A stretch of DNA of 38,213 nucleotides, taken from the NCBI GenBank assembly GCA_036897095.1, contig JAYMSP010000968.1, forward strand, positions 1-38,213. The letters run 5' to 3'. The notes beneath the pieces were generated by a model, which saw only the letters and a program-made list of their open reading frames with translations, made no database searches and was not told where the DNA came from. Below, in pieces: positions 22,201-34,234 of the stretch. Positions within the stretch are counted from its first letter, which is position 1, and the number at the start of each line of letters is the position of its first letter. The position numbers and the translations under genes are program-made. The stretch comes from Plantago elongata (taxonomy: Eukaryota; Streptophyta; Magnoliopsida; Lamiales; Plantaginaceae).

Positions 22201-24599
22201 TCGTTGCTGGCATGCGGAAATTGCATTTTGGTTTCGTACTGGTGCAGTATGTTGTACTGCCTATTTCTATATCTTTCGGATGCCATATGGCTGCACCATC
22301 AAATTTTGCATATTGTAATACTGAAAGGACCACTTCAATTTGCGAGAAATATTTTGTTATTTGTAGAATGCTTAAAGTGTCTTCCATACATTTTGTAGGC
22401 TTGTAAATTGAAACTAGGAGATCTGAAGGGAGCACTTCTAGACACAGAGTTTGCTATGCGAGATGGTGAGAACAATGCAAAGGCATTGTTCCGTCAGGGC
22501 CAGGTTCGTTTCCAAAGTCTCTGCATATTTTTTGACTGAATTGCAAAGGTCCTAGCTGTAGATCCATGTTTTATTTAGGACTTAGTACCTTCTAGTATTT
22601 TGCCTCAACAAGAAACTTGTGGGTCCATGTTGAGTCAGTAAATTGCCTTTTCTCTGTGGGATGATATTCTGTTACAAGATATCAATTTCATATATTTGCC
22701 TGCCTATCCTATACATTTGTTTTTGGATATCTTTTTGCCTGTCAATGTCTTGTGATGTAGTGACTAGTGTGTATTGCAGAAGAGGATAAGTGATTATGAC
22801 ACCTTTATGGCTTTTGTTAATTGAATTTCATAAATCAATTATGCATTTATGTAGTTATCACAGAGCTGTTCATAGGTTGTGAAAGAACTAATCGCAATTT
22901 TCCTTTGACTTGTCGATGTGCATGGTCATTCTTATTTGCGTAACTAGCATTTTTCCATCTTATGTTTTCTTGCCCTTACTCTTACTCTGTGATTTACCAT
23001 AACCATAGAGTAAAAACTCTTGTAATCAAAGTAATTGCGCTCCTATGTTTTATGAAAATGACCCTTCCGCTGTTTCTTAGGGGCATCTGTGCTCCCCGGG
23101 TAATAGAATTACTTGACCTTGTACCGCGAGAATCATTTGGAAAGAGTATTCCATGTGACCTTGAATAACAACTTCTCCCTCCGCACCAGATGTAGTGTCC
23201 CATGTTACATTTACACATGTCCCAGTAAATGTCATATATCCAATTTCGCTAAATTGTACATGAATCATTTTGAGCAGCATACTACCAATCTACTTGATCT
23301 TCACTGCTCTTACTTTATACCTTAATCTCTGTGCCTAAAGCCAAATGTGTCATTTGTTTTGGGATGGATGGAGTATTATTTTTAGCCATCCAAAGTGTTA
23401 GGAACATCGTGAAGTCTTATAAGTGTAAAGGGGTCCAAACCTGAGTATTATTTGTTTGATAATATTGAAACACCTTTTCATGTAAAAATTAAGAGAATAA
23501 TTAAGGTGGCTATTTAATTATTATATAAAAAGAAGGCTAAAAAATGGTGCAAAGTGCACATCACTTTTAAACTTAAAGAAATGGCACACCTGGAAATGTT
23601 TTGTTTCTAGCAATTTTCGCTGACTTGGCTGCAAGTGCGCAACATAAACGTTGTACCCTAGCAGTCAGTGATTCAGCAAAAATCAATGGTTCATTGGCTT
23701 TTACGTGGGTTGCAAACATGTAGAGCCCATGATATGCTCCGACTGAGTTATTTTACGTTTTCAGAATGCTAACGCCAGGGGGAAGCCTAAAATAACTCCC
23801 TCCGGGGGTGCTCTTAGTGGCATCAATATTATTCCCTAAAAATTTCTTTAGGTGTCTGTTCTAGTAAAAACTTTCACGCATGTACACCAAACTGAGTGTT
23901 TGCTGGAACCCAGCTATTGGCTTATGATGGCACTATTAAGCGCCAACATAGCTGCTAGTGTTGTCGGCTATAAAGCTGCATCTTTTCCCCAACAGCACCT
24001 TGCCACTGTGTCAGTACAGCTGTAACTATACAAGCATTTACGAAGTTCCGGTATAAGTAATGAAACATGCCATTACACATTTTAGGCAAAGTGCCTGAAT
24101 AGACTGATGTGTTTGTTGATTGATTGATTTTTAAGACTTATCCGTGATTTGGTTTAGACATTATCATGTTATGTAAGCCATGTAGTGGATTGCCCCCTTA
24201 AAACATGCTTTGGTACTTTTGTTGCTTTTATTGTGCAATGCTGATTTGTGTTCCTCTTTCTACTGAACCAGGCCCATACTGCTCTTAATGATATTGATGC
24301 TGCTGTAGATAGTTTCCGTAAAGCTCTGGAGTTGGAACCCAATGATGGTTAGTTGTTCCTCCACCTACAGATCAACCCCCACCCCCTGCGTTCAATATAC
24401 TAATTTGTGCACTTTTTGCTACAGGAGCAATTAAAAAGGAGTATGCTGCTGCAAAGAAAAAGGTACATATCTATTTTTTCTCTATATCTTTTTACCAATT
24501 TTGTCCATACAACTTATGTTTGTTGCTCCTTCGTTTTTTATGTAGATTGCTGATAGACGTGAACGGGAGAGAAAATCTTTTCAAAAGATGTTCCTATAG
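19204..24599 (+). CDS. CYP40: Cyclophilin 40 (peptidyl-prolyl isomerase with TPR domain; eight exons, 364 aa)
   Basis: CYP40 (SQUINT in Arabidopsis) is a cytosolic Hsp90 co-chaperone that supports AGO1 loading and microRNA activity. Exons: 19204-19380, 20735-21235, 21343-21430, 21546-21601, 22399-22503, 24272-24347, 24425-24462, 24546-24599; all GT-AG and in frame. Residues 1-175 form the cyclophilin domain with active-site R65, F70, M71 and Q73 in [14 protein letters not shown], plus [13 protein letters not shown]. The position of the drug-binding tryptophan of cyclophilin A is H131 here ([10 protein letters not shown]), as in other CYP40s. The C-terminal half has TPR helices: [21 protein letters not shown], then [20 protein letters not shown], then [20 protein letters not shown], and ends with a basic tail ([14 protein letters not shown]). 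Length matches SQN (361 aa). Intron 1 carries a tandem array, and the exon 4 acceptor is CAGCAG. A 3' UTR intron (GT at 24607, AG at 24727-24728) is possible. Confidence 0.95.
19415..20700 (+). repeat. 112-bp minisatellite, about 12 copies, in CYP40 intron 1
   Basis: The marker phrase (ATT)GAAATGTTACTGTTCTGTGC starts near 19461, 19573, 19685, 19797, 19908, 20018, 20111, 20224, 20315, 20458, 20549 and 20667. The first six copies have a period of 110-112 bp. From 20018 on, spacings of about 91-93 and 113-143 bp alternate, so the later part is a two-unit higher-order repeat. The array fills almost all of the 1354-bp intron. Copies differ by a few per cent up to perhaps 20%. Confidence 0.9.
23175..23373. 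mobile_element. Stowaway-like MITE in CYP40 intron 5
   Basis: CTCCCTCCG starts at 23175, and the reverse-complementary GGGATGGATGGAG ends at 23373, followed by TA. The left flank is TT rather than TA. Length is 199 bp. The rest of this 1768-bp intron (22504-24271) is non-coding. Confidence 0.6.
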
Positions 24600-26251
24600 T
24601 GAATGGGTAAGAAATAATTGTTGTTTATGTTATTAATTATATATTGTTATGTTATGATTTATTTAGTGTTTGGCTTGCTGGTTAGGCTCAGCTGGAGATT
24701 TTCATTCTCTCTGGTTGTTTGTTTCCAGGTGAAGGGTGATTGGTTCAGGGCGTTTTGTTGTGTCATGGTGGATATCACCAATTATCATCTTGGTTACAGG
24801 TGGAAATGGAGCTTCAGTAGATACTTGGTGAGTTTAATGTTCTGATTATCTCATTACAAATAAAGGAAGCTACAGCAATTTGAGTTGTCTGTTGACTTAT
24901 GTGGCTCGCATCGTGATAACTCATGATGTCTTGGTTATATGTAATTTTCCAGGTTGTTGAAAGTTGAAAGATTAATGAAACCTGACTTCTTCTGGTTTGT
25001 AATATGAAGCCTGGACCTGTTTGGGTAACTAATGTTGTCGGGGCAAAGAGTTACTACTAGTTACCAAATTTTTTCACTTTCAAGACAGTTTCATGTAACA
25101 TTTTATCACAGATAGTAATTTGGCAAGACAATCAACACCATACTGTGTAAAACCGATTACTTCTGTTGCTCGAGTAAGGGAGTATAACTGCAATACCTGC
25201 AAGGTGCTTTAAGACGTTTACTTTTACCCACTTCTCTACATAGATTGGTTGTCTTTTAACTGAAAATTTCCAATGCCCTTCAAGCTTGTGCGTTTGGTGG
25301 GGGTCATGAAAAAAATTAGAGAAGAAACATAAATGGAACCTGGGAGCTCACAGACCTTGGATCTCAAGTGAGGCAGTATTAGGTTGAATAAGTGTCTCAC
25401 ACTTATTGGTTCATTTTAAAAAAATTATTATATTTATCTTCTTTATTATTTTTTTACTTAGAAATAAAATCAAAATTCATCATTTTCCCATATATACTAC
25501 TTTGTCTGTTCCATCTTAAGTTTTCAACTATAAGGTAATGCGTCCATCATAATAAGAGGTAGAAACTCAATACAATTAGCATTTTCTGTTTAACTTGTAA
25601 CTCAGTATTATCATCTTGTTGTGATTATGCGAACTCCTGGTTGCTCGATGCCAATAAATATATTACAAGTGGGATCATATGCATCTGGTCATAGGTGCAT
25701 CTCTGTTGACAGAAGCGGATCATATGCATCGTGCAAGCCTCCCTGTTTTGGGAGCTGATCAGAATGGCTCGAGAACCCAAGCATCTAAATTTCATATTGG
25801 ACCCTGACGCAAAGGTCACATTAAATGATGCTCTATATATTGTACCCTAGATCTATCAGGGTTGTACGCCTCAAGCTTAACAGACGCCAATAGAATCAGC
25901 GTTGATACTTCTTGGCACTACCACTTCCAGTCCAACATGTGTTTTTTATTGGGCTTGAGACCTGAGTTCAATTTGTTGATCCCGAACTCACTCTAAATGC
26001 ATCCACAAGATATTGAGAGGGCAGTCGACAAAATCCATGGTATATAATTTCAAACCGTTTCACCATAATACAACAAATGGCACAGTTCACTGGCAGGGGG
26101 AAGTCGCTGGTATATTGATGTATGTTTCAAGAAAGATGGTGGAGTCATTCTCATGATTAGCCACACGAAGTAACAACGATAATTTGGTTCACGTGTTTGT
26201 TCAATCTACCTGGATCTGGCTGTTGATAGTAGGATTAATGAATAATCTGAG
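24600..26251. other. Convergent intergenic region between CYP40 and ARMC6
   Basis: Both neighbouring genes end here, so it holds two 3' UTRs. Near 25495-25530 the sequence ACTTTGTCTGTTCCATCTTA resembles one worn Stowaway terminus. No convincing coding region is seen; short open stretches at 24618-24845 and 25625-25819 show no family signature. Confidence 0.45.
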
Positions 26252-29200
26252 CTACGAGTTGTAGTTATCCAGTCCTAAATCCCTCAGAGCATCAGTTGCG
26301 GCAGCTTTGCAGCTCTTATGGCTTCCCTTTGCCTTTCTAATCAGTTGTTCAATTCCATTGCCAAGCAATAGTTTTCTGTAAACCAAATAAAGTCACTCCA
26401 TCAAAGACATGTCTGGTGGAACTCTGTAGTTTATACAGTGATTAAATGAAATAAATGGCTGAGTTCCTCATTTCACCTGTTTTCTGGATTTCTAGCCACA
26501 AGATTCCTGATCATCAAACATGAGTTTCTTTGTAGTTGGTCTGACTGCGGAAACTTTTGCATGGATTGAACAGCAAGGTCTCCAGCTCCAGATTCAATTG
26601 CTCGGGTTGCATTATCAGGAGATCTTAAGCAAAGAGTGCATATAAGTGACATGACCTACAAAAGTAGGAGCAACAATTGATGTATATGATTTGACAGACG
26701 TTGTGTATTAAACATGACAAATTACAAATAATACAGTAGATAGCCTACAATGCTGAATATTTAAGAATAGGATCACATATTCTACATTTTTTCTGGATAA
26801 GATTACCACATTAGGATCTGAGCATTGGTGAAGTAGCTAGCTTTAGCAGTGTTGTATAACTGCTGGATCCTGGTAGTTTAAGACAACCATCCAACACAAC
26901 ATTAATGACAGTAGCAAATCGACACAGATTTTATCTGCCAGAGTTTGTACTAGGAAACCTCCGTTCCTTTGTATTTTTTCATTTTCCCCCAGTAATTCAA
27001 CATTGCAAATCACATCCATTAGTTGAAGATTCATGATATAGTTAGACACCATCAATAATTAACTGTGAATGTACCTCTTGCAACACCAAAGTATCATCAG
27101 AGAATCTTGCTGTGAGATTAATAAGCCTATCCATGCCTCCCTTTTCAACAACAGCACTTTTATTCTGATCACTTCCTGCCAGCTAAACAAACACATTTTA
27201 GTTACTACAAGCATCAAAACCACAAGCTCAGGAATCAAGCAACACATTAACTCACAACTAGGGGTGTTAAACGAGCCGATCGAGTCGAACATGGACCTTA
27301 TCGAGCACCTGATCGTTTCATACAAGTCGAGTCGATCTCGAGCACGATCTTTATCGAGCTTTAAAATTACGTGATCGTAAAAAGCTCGCGAGCTTCGAGC
27401 TGCTCACGAGCTTTTTATCGAGCTGGTAAATTAATTTAATAAATATATAAAATAATACATGTAGCTCAAGAACAATATTTAATTTACATTAATTTAATTC
27501 ATTAAATCATTGTGTATTTTGTTTATCTAACCCTATACCTTAAGTGTTACATTTGTTTACTTAAATTCACTCAAAACACACCGTAAGATCAAACTCTAAC
27601 CCTAATTTATACATGTAGATAGATAAATTTAAATGTATATTTAATTAATTATTGTTCATGAGCAACGATCATTTTGCCAGGGTGTTCGATTCAAGCTCAA
27701 CCGTGAGACGAGAAGCTCGTGTTGACAGATCTCGATCTCGATCTGAGCGTTGACCGAACTTTTTAGCGAGCAGCTTGATTCGCTAACACCCCTACTCACA
27801 ACCATGGAGAAATAAGAAATTTAGAGAAAATAAAATATCTCTAAGGTCCACAACATCAGCAGCGATAGCTACCAACCCCATTTTAAATTGAAACCTTTTT
27901 GTTATCTCTTTTCTACTCCTGTAGTATTAAATACACCCTCCATCCCAAACTAGAGGGGTGTGTAAAACTGAGTCATTTTAGATGAATTTGAAGGGTTATG
28001 AGTTAAAAAATCACATCAAATTGTTGTCATTATTCATAAAGTTGAGGGGTGTGCAAATTTCAATGCAAAATAGCATAGGCCAGGCCTTGGTGAAACTAGA
28101 GTTGCATGATAAGTCGACTAGTGCAACAAATGCTGGAGTACTAATGTTGGAGAATAATTCCCATGACCTTGAGGACTGGGTCAATTTCGAGGGGCATTGA
28201 TGATGGGTAATAACCAGAAGGCCAAAACGCCTAACATAACCTGAAGTAATAACATGTCTCTTCTATTTATTGGCATATGTCCATGGGTGAGAATCTCGGA
28301 GGAATAGAAATAACATGGCATTTTAAGTATTTCCGATGCCGGAAAATCAAACGAGGGCAATATTTGAGTTATAACTTATAAGTATCATCCTAATGATAGA
28401 GGGAATAAGTAATTCATGATGTAGATAGCCATCACCCAAAAAGAAAAATAATATTAGTTATCGAAGATGAGATAATTATAAAATAAATTGTCAAGTTCAG
28501 CTTTGCACCTTGGACAACAAAGAACAGCATGCTCTTGCTACAATACTGTTGCCCTGTAAACCACTATCATCAATACAGCAGAGAATCACATCTATACCCC
28601 CACTAGAAGCGATGGACCTGCAGATCTCATCCTGCAATAGTAAACAACTCCAAGTAAATAAAGTAGTTATCGAAGTACGATGTATGCCACTATGGCAGTC
28701 TTCATCCTTACATGAATCCCAGGTCATGTTCTTGGACAATTCAAGCAGAAGTGTTTTAGCATTGCATTCATTTTGCTTTTTCTTGAGCTTCTATTGTAAG
28801 GTGTAGATTAAAGAAAATACCAATTAAAGATCATCACATGTTCATATCACCCTGATGAAACTATAACATAATTCTTGTATCCTAACCAATTTTCTCATTT
28901 CATTTTTATGTCAAAGTTTCTCTTCACCAAAATGCTAAACATGTGTAAACCTAACCAGCCTCCATGAGATTATGGTCTGAGAGGGCAAGTTAGCAAAAGC
29001 AAACAAACAGTGAAATGTGAATAACATATTACAAAACAGCGTATACAGCTGCATCATGTCTTGAGAGGTACCATAAAGAACTCACGTTCACAGCAACAGC
29101 CTTCAAAGCAATGCTAGCAGATATTAGGCTGGGAGAGCCGATTCCTTGACGGAGCGAGTCCACAAGAATTTCTGCAATTCCTAGTTTCGCGAATTTTCGG

Positions 29201-31437
29201 GCATAACCAAACACCTGCAGTAAGAACATAGTTCGCTGTAAGTCTGTATAATAATAAAGAGTCCGTCTCCTGAGATACTCTAGCTTATAGACAGACCAAA
29301 GAGACTCAAAGGATATTGCAAACAAGAAAATAGTAAATTTCACGGGTTGACCCACAAAAATGAAGTTCTTTTTTTCTAGCAGCAACAACCATGACTTTGC
29401 TTGATCACTTTGGCAAGTAGGAAGTAATTAGACACAGTTCTACTAGGTTGACTTACTTGTGAAGCAAGTACTCGATTGTCGTCAGATGTTAAGATGACGC
29501 GTATTGCATCATATATGCTTGGAATGCTGTCTCCACTGTGTTCTTTCAGAATCTGGACAATTAGCTCATCAATTTTCAATTCCATAAAAGATTCTTTTAG
29601 AACCTCGTTCCCTGTAGCAGCTGCTGCAACTACTGCAAACATACCATCCAAGACATTCACATCTCTTCCCTTGCTTATAATACTTTCAACAATCTTTACG
29701 CCACCAGCCCCTCTGAACAGTTCAGTGCTCTGAAGATCTGCATACACACTCTCAAATCCACATAATTCATACAGATTCAACATATGAATATGATGTGCAT
29801 ATTTTCACAGTTCTTCTCAGGTTTAAAATAAGTATGAATCCCCATTTGCACCATGATGTATGTCTAAAATGTTTTTTTGCAAGAATGTTCCATTGGTTGG
29901 CATTATGAACAGCCACAATGCAACCATCTGCATAGAATCTTTTCCAAGACTAATGTACTAAACATTAAACAATTTACCCACATATGACATTGTAATGATT
30001 CACGTAGCTCCAACTGCAATTCCTACTACTCATTAACAAGCCTAAGGTAATATATTTCTAAGCATCCATTGTGCCTACCACATTACACAGCATACAAGTA
30101 TTGAGCCAATATTAGTTGATGGCTTGAAGCTAGGATCCAGCCTTTAGAACATTTGGATATGACAAGCGATAAAAATTCCGCAAATTAACTCCACACTCAG
30201 CAGCTAGAGGTTTTAGCAAATTTTGAAGTGCCAATATACTAATTCTACAAGTAATGATTATAAACGTATATCATCCTATGACATATAATGAACAAATTAT
30301 GAAATAGCTATCTAGAGAAGAATGTTCCCTCGATTGACATTATGAACATCCACAGTGGCCGGTGCAACTATCTGCATAGTGTTTTTTCCAAGAGTAAAGT
30401 ACTCAACGTTTACAAATTCAATCACATATGAAGTTGAAATGATTCACTCAGCTCCAACTGCATCCCTTCAACTCTTAATAACTCGTATAAAGTAATACAA
30501 TTCTAAACATCCATGATGTCCAGTCATCCAATCACATTACACAGGTATTGAGCCAATATTAGTTCAAGTCAAGTGAACCTATGATGCAGCCTCTAGGATA
30601 AGAGAAGCGCTGTAAATCAGCAGCTCGAAATTCTTATCGAATTTCGACCTGCCACATTGCTACAAGTCATGATTATATAAAGTTTAGGTTCCTAACTTCC
30701 TATCACATTTAAGTAACATTTTAAAGCTCGTAAAGTAGTTAGCTAGTGCTCCCTCTATCCCCAGATCACATAAAAGGCATATCTGTAGCTCACCGACTCG
30801 TATGGGGCTGTATACTAAAAATCGGCTATCTTAAACTTATAACTTAATCTTCGCCACTAAAATCAAATATGACATTTGGCAGAGTGAGTACAAGTTAACA
30901 CAAATGGTAAATAATCTCTACCAACTGAGAATGTGTATCAACAAATCCATCGTCTCACCGTGAATCAGCGTTGACAAAGCGTGCAGCCCGACCGCCAATC
31001 CCCTACCATCAAGCTCCTCCTCCTGCAGCTTTGCGCAAACAGCTACTACCAGCTCAATTCCTCCGTTTCTAGTGGCAATCGCAGCTCCATTATCTCGACA
31101 GAGAACTCTCAGTTCATCCAACAACTCCACGATCTTCTCCGATCTATTCTCCTCTTTGAGTTTTCCCAAACACTCAACAGTCGGATCAGCTTCTCCAGGC
31201 AGGCAAGTGGAAATACCTGGAAAAGAGAAGAGTGGATTGCAATTAGTAGAGAAATGAATTGGTGAAGTAATGAATGTGATCCGCAAGGTGCAAACCAGAT
31301 AGATCGACGCCTTGGAGAGTTAGGGTCTGGATGGCATCGTCGAGAGCCTCGGCTGGGTCCATGCCAAGGTCGTCTATGTTTTCAACCACCATTTCGTCGA
31401 ATGCTTGCTGTGATATCGTCCGTGTCGCACCTCCCAT
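26252..31437 (-). CDS. ARMC6: Armadillo repeat protein, ARMC6-like (eight exons, 447 aa)
   Basis: This matches the conserved eukaryotic ARMC6 family, whose cell role is poorly known. Exons: 31437-31296, 31216-30959, 29737-29457, 29214-29086, 28631-28509, 27182-27075, 26655-26477, 26375-26252; all GT-AG and in frame. The N-terminus has the family signature ISQQAFDEMVVENIDDLGMDP (split here as ISQQAFDEM and VVENIDDLGMDP), then QGVDLSG. Armadillo helices follow: DNGAAIATRNGGIELVVAV, DLQSTELFRGAGGVKIVES, FAKLGIAEILVDSLRQG, ICRSIASSGGIDVILCCI, and NKSAVVEKGGMDRLINL. The last two exons carry SPDNATRAIESGAGDLAVQ, the family block CLMIRNLVARNPENR and the conserved tail AATDALRDLGLDNYNS. Length is close to other plant members (about 450-460 aa). 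Introns 2 (1221 bp) and 5 (1326 bp) are enlarged by repeats. No break is seen. Confidence 0.94.
27259..27794. mobile_element. hAT-type MITE in ARMC6 intron 5 with exact 8-bp target duplication
   Basis: The element starts TAGGGGTGTTA and ends TAACACCCCTA, an 11-bp perfect terminal inverted repeat that extends imperfectly inward. CTCACAAC is duplicated exactly at 27251-27258 and 27795-27802. An 8-bp target duplication and TAGGGGTG termini are typical of hAT elements. It is 536 bp with no transposase. Subterminal stretches are rich in GAGCTCG/CGAGC-type repeats, while the middle is AT-rich. Confidence 0.92.
27937..28403. mobile_element. Possible further MITE in ARMC6 intron 5
   Basis: CCCTCCATCCCAAACTAG at 27937 looks like a Stowaway-type terminus, and GATAGAGGG at about 28395-28403 is a partial inverted match. 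The interval contains an open stretch (27982-28200) without recognisable motifs. The boundaries are uncertain. Confidence 0.35.
29881..30700. repeat. Diverged tandem duplication (period about 437 bp) in ARMC6 intron 2
   Basis: AAGAATGTTCC begins at 29881 and at 30318. After each, the same landmarks appear in order: ATTATGAACA.CCACA, ATCTGCATAG, TTTTTCCAAG or TTTTCCAAG, GATTCAC, AGCTCCAACTGCA, CATTACACA, TATTGAGCCAATATTAGTT, and CTACAAGT.ATGATTATA. The copies differ by many substitutions and small indels. Confidence 0.75.
30747..30785. mobile_element. Solitary Stowaway-like terminus
   Basis: CTCCCTCTATCCCCAGATCA near 30749 resembles a Stowaway end. No matching inverted end was found nearby. 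Confidence 0.3.
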
Positions 31438-31737
31438 CGCCGCCGTGAATCGGTTAAGGATGGTGGTGAATTTGTATGTGAGAGAGAGGGAGAGGATTTA
31501 GATTTCGAAAAGTTTGAATGCCAGCATTTATGGTGGCTCAAAAATATTGTAAACTCCTTTTGTATTTTGAACCAAACGAATCAAACAGTTACACTGTACA
31601 TGTCATGTTCAATTAGATCGTGTTCACATACGAAAAATTTTTTGTTCGTTTATACTCATAAATACAAGTGAGAAATCATACACAAAAGCACAAACTGCTC
31701 TCCTAGTTTCAATGGGACATGATTTTTGTCATTAGCA
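31438..31737 (-). other. ARMC6 promoter and leader
   Basis: A CT-rich leader (GAGAGAGAGGGAGAGG on the + strand at 31480-31495) lies upstream of the start codon. No other feature is seen. Confidence 0.45.
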
Positions 31738-32250
31738 AGGTGGATAGCCCCACTACAGGAATATATTAATTTGAACGTCGATAGGAGTTTAATATATCGA
31801 TAAACAAAGCTGGTCTTGGTAGAGTACTCAAAGATGATTGGGGAGTCTGGACATGGGGATTTGCAAAGCAAATACATGCCTCTTCAGTAATAATTGCGGA
31901 GCTCCAAGCACTACATTAAGGACTAAAATTGGCATGGGATCGAAGATTCCAACGCCTGGAAGCCAACATGGATTCACGGGAAGCAGTCGACCTTGTCTTG
32001 GGAACTGTGGAACCACCAACGGATGATGAACAGATGAAACAATTAGTATTTCAATGCCACTCTCTTCTCCAAAAATCATGAGAGATTAAATTAGTTTGGT
32101 TACATAGAGGTAGTAGATAAATTAGTTAAAATAGCTTATTTTGATTTGGACGAAAAAGTCTTTTTGGACTGACCTACGGAATTGATTGTGCTGTTTTCGA
32201 GTTTAATATTATCTAAGGATGTAAAGTCTTGATTAAAAAAAAAAAAAAAG
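31738..32250 (+). mobile_element. 5'-truncated LINE 3' end: RNase H domain plus poly(A)
   Basis: Reading pieces give QEYINLNVDRS at about 31757-31790, then AGLGRVLKDDWGVWTWGFAK near 31808-31868, SVIIAELQALH near 31884-31916, and KLAWDRRFQRLEANMDSREA near 31926-31986. These match the LINE RNase H (RVT_3) domain in order. The closing motif is worn (LVWLHRG, then NKLVKIAYFDLDE at 32093-32160). A 14-base A run at about 32236-32249 fits the 3' tail of a LINE insertion. In-frame stops (for example after ALH, and after SLLQKS) make it inactive. No target duplication was identified. Confidence 0.75.
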
Positions 32251-32570
32251 GTAACTGTTGTAAGTGTTTATATTTGAAAATAAGTAGCAGTTTGTATATG
32301 ACCTAACAAAACTCTTATTTTAAAAACAATGTTTTAATTCAGAAATAAATATAAGGCAAATATGTATGGTAAAATAATATTCTGTTGGTAAATTTTAAAA
32401 GACTAGTTAATTTGCTGATAAAACACAGAGAGAGAAGAGATGAAGAATGACATCTAAAGCTTCAAGAATCATGTTGATGTATGCATTTCAAACACAATGA
32501 TCGCAACAACACAACTCCAGTAATTAAACTCATAATAAGTCAGAAATACTAACTTCTACAATCTACAGAT
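32251..32570. other. AT-rich spacer
   Basis: This contains no gene or clear element. Confidence 0.4.
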
Positions 32571-32932
32571 TGCGAACATGTTATGCACAAACACAATGAT
32601 CAGAATAAAAGGTAAAATCGCAACTAACAAATAATAAATTAAAATCAAAAAACATGTACGAGTAACCTAACGAAAAAAATTAATCGCAAGCAATTAATCG
32701 CATTTGGATTAACAAGAGAATAGATAAATACTTTCTTGTCATCAACATCAGTCCGGGGAACAGATTTCGACGACGTCTTCTGGCGAATATATAGACCTTT
32801 TCGCTTCTTCATCGAATTCTCCTCACGGTTCATCTTCCGTATTACCTCCATATTTACCACCCTACGCCGCCGAACTTCCTCCGAGCTCAACACCACCTTG
32901 TAACTGTTGCGCGGGAACATCCACATCCACAT
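32571..32932 (-). CDS. Weak small-gene model: basic protein, unidentified
   Basis: An open frame starting at 32932 encodes a basic, Met- and Arg-rich segment (MWMWMFPRNSYKVVL, then SSEEVRRRR, NMEVIRKMNREEN and MKKRKGLYIR). It reaches a possible donor after VDDKK at 32732/32731. A possible acceptor near 32566 (AATCTGTAG|ATTGTAG) would add about ten residues and a stop, giving a protein of fewer than 80 aa. The KKRK cluster could be a nuclear localisation signal. I do not recognise the family. The coding-like GC content stands out from the AT-rich surroundings, but it could be a relic or chance. Confidence 0.25.
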
Positions 32933-34234
32933 ACCTTCCGATCAAAATGTGATAACGAGGAATATGACAGTTACTTAGTTTACAATTTCCTAGAAACTAT
33001 CTTTCAAACGCTTTGTTCTGATCAATAGCTCTGCATATCAAACCAAGAAGAATTGAATTCAATTGAAATGGAAATGATTTTCCCGCATTTCAGAACCGAT
33101 TGAATAAATAGCTAAAGGCTTTGTGGATTAACTTCAAACGAAAGTTAGAAGCCCCTTAGTTCTATTGTTATTGCGTCTTGGTCCCTTAATTATCTTACAA
33201 ACTCCTTTCAATTAGGGGAAGAGCCTAAAAGTTCAATTTAATCCCTACTTTAAAAAAAATTCAATTAGCCCAGATAATTTCAAACATTAAATGCAATAGG
33301 GTCCCTGAGTACATTAAATTCACGAAAGTTACATTCTTAAATTTTTGAAAAACTTAATCAAGTCCATATACTTTTAATTCGAACCCAAAGATTTTATCCT
33401 GACTTTCAAAACCATCAAATCATTCGTGGACTGAATATCAATTCTTATTTTATCATCAATTAGTCTTCTTATACAAATCAATCGATTCAATTAAAATAAA
33501 TAAATAATCAAAATTTTAAAAAACTTTTGAATGGAGGTGTAAGTTGGTGTAGTGGAATGGAACTGGATTGATGATGAGCAGATACATGATTCGATTTTTA
33601 ATGGAGTCATAAAATGGTTTAGGAGTAAAGATTCATTGTATATGTATTTCACCATCAAAACATGTTGAAGTGTATCATAAATATGAATAGAATATTTATG
33701 TAGTAAACCTATATATGGGACTATGACTTCGTTTATGAGAAAATCTGTATAGTGGAATATCCTGAATTTGATACTATTCTGCACATTTTATTTTTATAAT
33801 TTGATTGGATTTGGTAATAATTCGATAAGTAGGTAGGTTGCACTGCATTTTCATTAACTCAACAGCATCGTGTGTATAACTCATAGGTAATAGGTATGGT
33901 CTTATTCTACAAGTTGCGTTTCTGTGGTCAATTCAATACCTCGTTCCAGTATGGATGCAGAATTGATTGGGAATGGGAGGGGAATTTGAAGAAAACCAAC
34001 AACCTTCGATCACTATATTTATCTTTCTAAATAAATTGGAATCATCTTACTATCTATGTATTATAATATAAAATTGGTGGACTATCTCCACACACAATCA
34101 TTCTCAATCTCAATAAATTTTATGTAATTAATAATAATAAAATGAATATTCCAAAACCTTCCATTATTAAATTTATTTATTTTAGATATTGACATTTTCT
34201 TTCTTCATATTTAGTTAGTTTATTTTTGGTATTA
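32933..34234. other. AT-rich gene-poor region
   Basis: At 33145-33480 phrases such as TTGGTCCCTTAATTATCTTA and GGGTCCCTGAGTAC resemble sequence common in dispersed plant repeats, but no boundaries can be set. An open stretch on the minus strand at 33491-33784 lacks family features. No gene is supported. Confidence 0.4.

Noticed and set aside
23077-23280. 68-codon open stretch on the minus strand in CYP40 intron 5
   Set aside because: Half of it lies in the Stowaway-like element at 23175-23373, and the rest has no homology I recognise. It is most likely chance.
27982-28200. 72-codon open frame on the + strand in ARMC6 intron 5
   Set aside because: It lies within a probable MITE and antisense to a gene intron, with no recognisable motif.
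33491-33784. 97-codon open frame on the minus strand
   Set aside because: It is AT-rich with no motif, splice context or neighbour to support it.
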